Source: Candidatus Aenigmatarchaeota archaeon
GTDB lineage: Archaea; Aenigmatarchaeota; Aenigmatarchaeia; GW2011-AR5; WALA01
Assembly: GCA_015523085.1 (NCBI GenBank)
Contig: WALA01000056.1
Coordinates: 1 to 14,147, forward strand
Length of the DNA stretch: 14,147 nucleotides
Direction: 5' to 3'
The stretch's first letter is position 1, and the number at the start of each line of letters is the position of its first letter. The position numbers and the translations under genes were made by a program. The notes beneath the pieces were generated by a model, which saw only the letters and a list, made by a program, of their open reading frames with translations, was not told the DNA's origin and made no database searches. Of the stretch, positions 12,971 through 14,147 are shown in pieces.

Positions 12971-13594
12971 ATGAAAATAACTTTGGCAATAGTGCTGATA
13001 TGCGTGCTGGTTTATATCGCGATGATTCATTCTCAATCAAACTTCATAGACGCTTATGGGTTTTCTTACAACAACATGATACACAAGCCGTGGACGATAG
13101 TCACATCCATATTCGTTCACGCCGACATAAACCACTTGGTCTCAAACATGCTCGTCCTCATATTCTTCGGAGTTGCCGTTGAAAAGGAGCTCAACCCATT
13201 CGAGTTTCTTTTGGTTTTCTTCGGCGGGGCATTCGTGGGAGAGGTGTTCTCGTTTTTCTTTTACCCAAATTCGGTCGGCGTCGGCGCTTCCGCGGCTATT
13301 TTCTCCATAATAGGCGCTGCGATAATACTGACACCTTTTGACATGTCGATATACCCGTACATAATACCAATTCCGCTTGGAATACTCGGCATACTTTACG
13401 CCGTGTACAACATAATTGCGATGTTTTACGGCGGCAACCCGTCCATAGCGTACGCGGCTCATTTCGGCGGGCTTCTCTTCGGGTTGTACTACGGATTCAA
13501 GAAGAAGGGGTCGAAGGAAAGCGTGCTTACTATTTTATATCTCACTGCACTCATACTAATACTTTATGCCATCTACATTTATTTGGGAAAGTGA
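12971..13594 (+). CDS. Rhomboid-family intramembrane serine protease
   Basis: Membrane protease of 207 residues that cleaves transmembrane helices. It shows the six-helix rhomboid core plus one extra C-terminal helix (about 184-204) after a Lys-rich loop. The helix-2 signature H50-ADIN-H55-LVS-N59 is complete. The catalytic Ser107 lies in GVGASAAIF at the start of helix 4, with Ala in place of the usual second Gly of GxSG. The catalytic His164 is in AAHFGGLLFGL of helix 6. It should therefore be active. Substrates cannot be inferred. The gene is probably leaderless, with a TATA-like box 25 bp upstream. It ends five bases before rnhB, so both are likely on one mRNA. Confidence 0.94.
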   Translation: MKITLAIVLICVLVYIAMIHSQSNFIDAYGFSYNNMIHKPWTIVTSIFVHADINHLVSNMLVLIFFGVAVEKELNPFEFLLVFFGGAFVGEVFSFFFYPNSVGVGASAAIFSIIGAAIILTPFDMSIYPYIIPIPLGILGILYAVYNIIAMFYGGNPSIAYAAHFGGLLFGLYYGFKKKGSKESVLTILYLTALILILYAIYIYLGK

Positions 13595-13599
13595 TGATT

Positions 13600-14147
13600 A
13601 TGAAAGTTCTTGGAATAGACGAGGCCGGGCGTGGTCCGATAATAGGTCCCATGGTTATGTGCGGGTATCTCATAGACGAGTCGAAGATTGAGAATTTGAA
13701 AAAACTTGGAGCGAAAGATTCGAAAATGCTCTCTCCATCGAGACGCGAGTATTTGTTCGAGAAACTCACAGAGCTTGCAGACGATTTCATAGTTGTGAAA
13801 CTTTCCGCGAAGAAAATCACGGAGCTCATGAACGAGAAAAATTTGAACAAGATAGAAATTGATGAGATGGCGAAAATAATAGATTTGATGAGCCCCGACA
13901 AAGTCATAATCGACTCCCCGGAGGCGAATACGAAAAAGTTCGAGGACAAGATTCGGGCGAAACTTTCAAACAAAAACGTTGTCATAGTGGCCGAAAATTA
14001 CGCGGACAAGAAATACCCTGTTGTGTCGGCAGCGTCCATAATAGCAAAAGTCGTGCGAGACCGAGAAGTGAAGAAGATTGAAAAAGAGCTCGGAAAGCCG
14101 ATTGGATCCGGGTATCCGAGCGACGAGGTCACGATGAAGTACTTGGA
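13600..14147 (+). CDS. rnhB: Ribonuclease HII, partial (cut by window end)
   Basis: Endonuclease that cuts the RNA strand of RNA-DNA hybrids and single ribonucleotides left in DNA. The first 182 codons are present; the C-terminal part lies beyond the window. The N-terminal GIDEAGRGPIIGPMV holds catalytic Asp7 and Glu8. Asp105 is in VIIDSPEAN and Asp136 is in YADKKYPVVSAASIIAKVVR, the classical archaeal RNase HII block, completing the DEDD set. The KDSKMLSPSRRE segment also fits the family. ATG 13600 follows the rhomboid stop by five bases, with GTGATG overlapping that stop as a weak ribosome binding site. The frame is open to the last base, with no sign of damage. Confidence 0.95.
   Translation, partial: MKVLGIDEAGRGPIIGPMVMCGYLIDESKIENLKKLGAKDSKMLSPSRREYLFEKLTELADDFIVVKLSAKKITELMNEKNLNKIEIDEMAKIIDLMSPDKVIIDSPEANTKKFEDKIRAKLSNKNVVIVAENYADKKYPVVSAASIIAKVVRDREVKKIEKELGKPIGSGYPSDEVTMKYL

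Overview
The window is archaeal chromosome, dense and ordinary in most of its gene content. The archaeal assignment rests on Kae1, ribosomal proteins S8e and L37e, an Sm-like protein next to L37e, an archaeal-type asparaginyl-tRNA synthetase, an FtsZ1-type FtsZ, a UPF0282-type metallo-beta-lactamase protein, TTTAAA promoter boxes, GGTGA-type ribosome binding sites and a tRNA gene with no encoded CCA. The compact layout and a small Cys-rich lipoprotein suggest a DPANN-like lineage, but that is inference and I cannot name the phylum. I see no insertion sequence, CRISPR array, phage or defence locus.

Layout. 1-1213 (+): Kae1 of the KEOPS tRNA-modification complex, overlapped by a 60-residue coiled-coil protein. 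1207-2451: an FKBP prolyl isomerase (-) divergent from a patatin-like lipase (+). 2446-4030 (-): an MFS transporter and ribosomal protein S8e. 4173-4710 (+): Sm-like protein, ribosomal protein L37e, tRNA-Lys(CTT). 4711-5071: an array of hairpins, part of it in 85-bp tandem units. 5069-6352 (-): asnS. 6404-9404 (+): an apparent operon of Cys-rich lipoprotein, Mrp/NBP35 Fe-S ATPase, FAD/NAD-linked disulfide oxidoreductase and family 4 uracil-DNA glycosylase. 9401-10238 (-): a broken eight-helix membrane protein gene. 10289-11149 (+): UPF0282 metallo-hydrolase. 11150-11589: AT-rich region upstream of ftsZ with a 40-bp repeat. 11590-12714 (+): ftsZ. 12715-12970: a terminator and a structured spacer. 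12971-14147 (+): rhomboid protease and RNase HII, the latter cut by the window end.

The most interesting material is in the control and non-coding DNA. (a) Two pairs of divergent genes, and perhaps a third, have 50-51 bp between their start codons with a self-complementary TTTAAA or TTAA core in the exact middle, 24.5-26.5 bp from each start, so one box appears to serve two leaderless genes. (b) The hairpin array after tRNA-Lys contains a tandem unit with a compensatory base-pair change, which is evidence for selection on RNA structure. (c) The spacer after ftsZ has regularly placed perfect hairpins, a repeated CCACAC motif and, on the minus strand, a 34-codon ORF with both a Shine-Dalgarno site and promoter geometry. 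(d) Three convergent gene pairs share overlapping stop codons.
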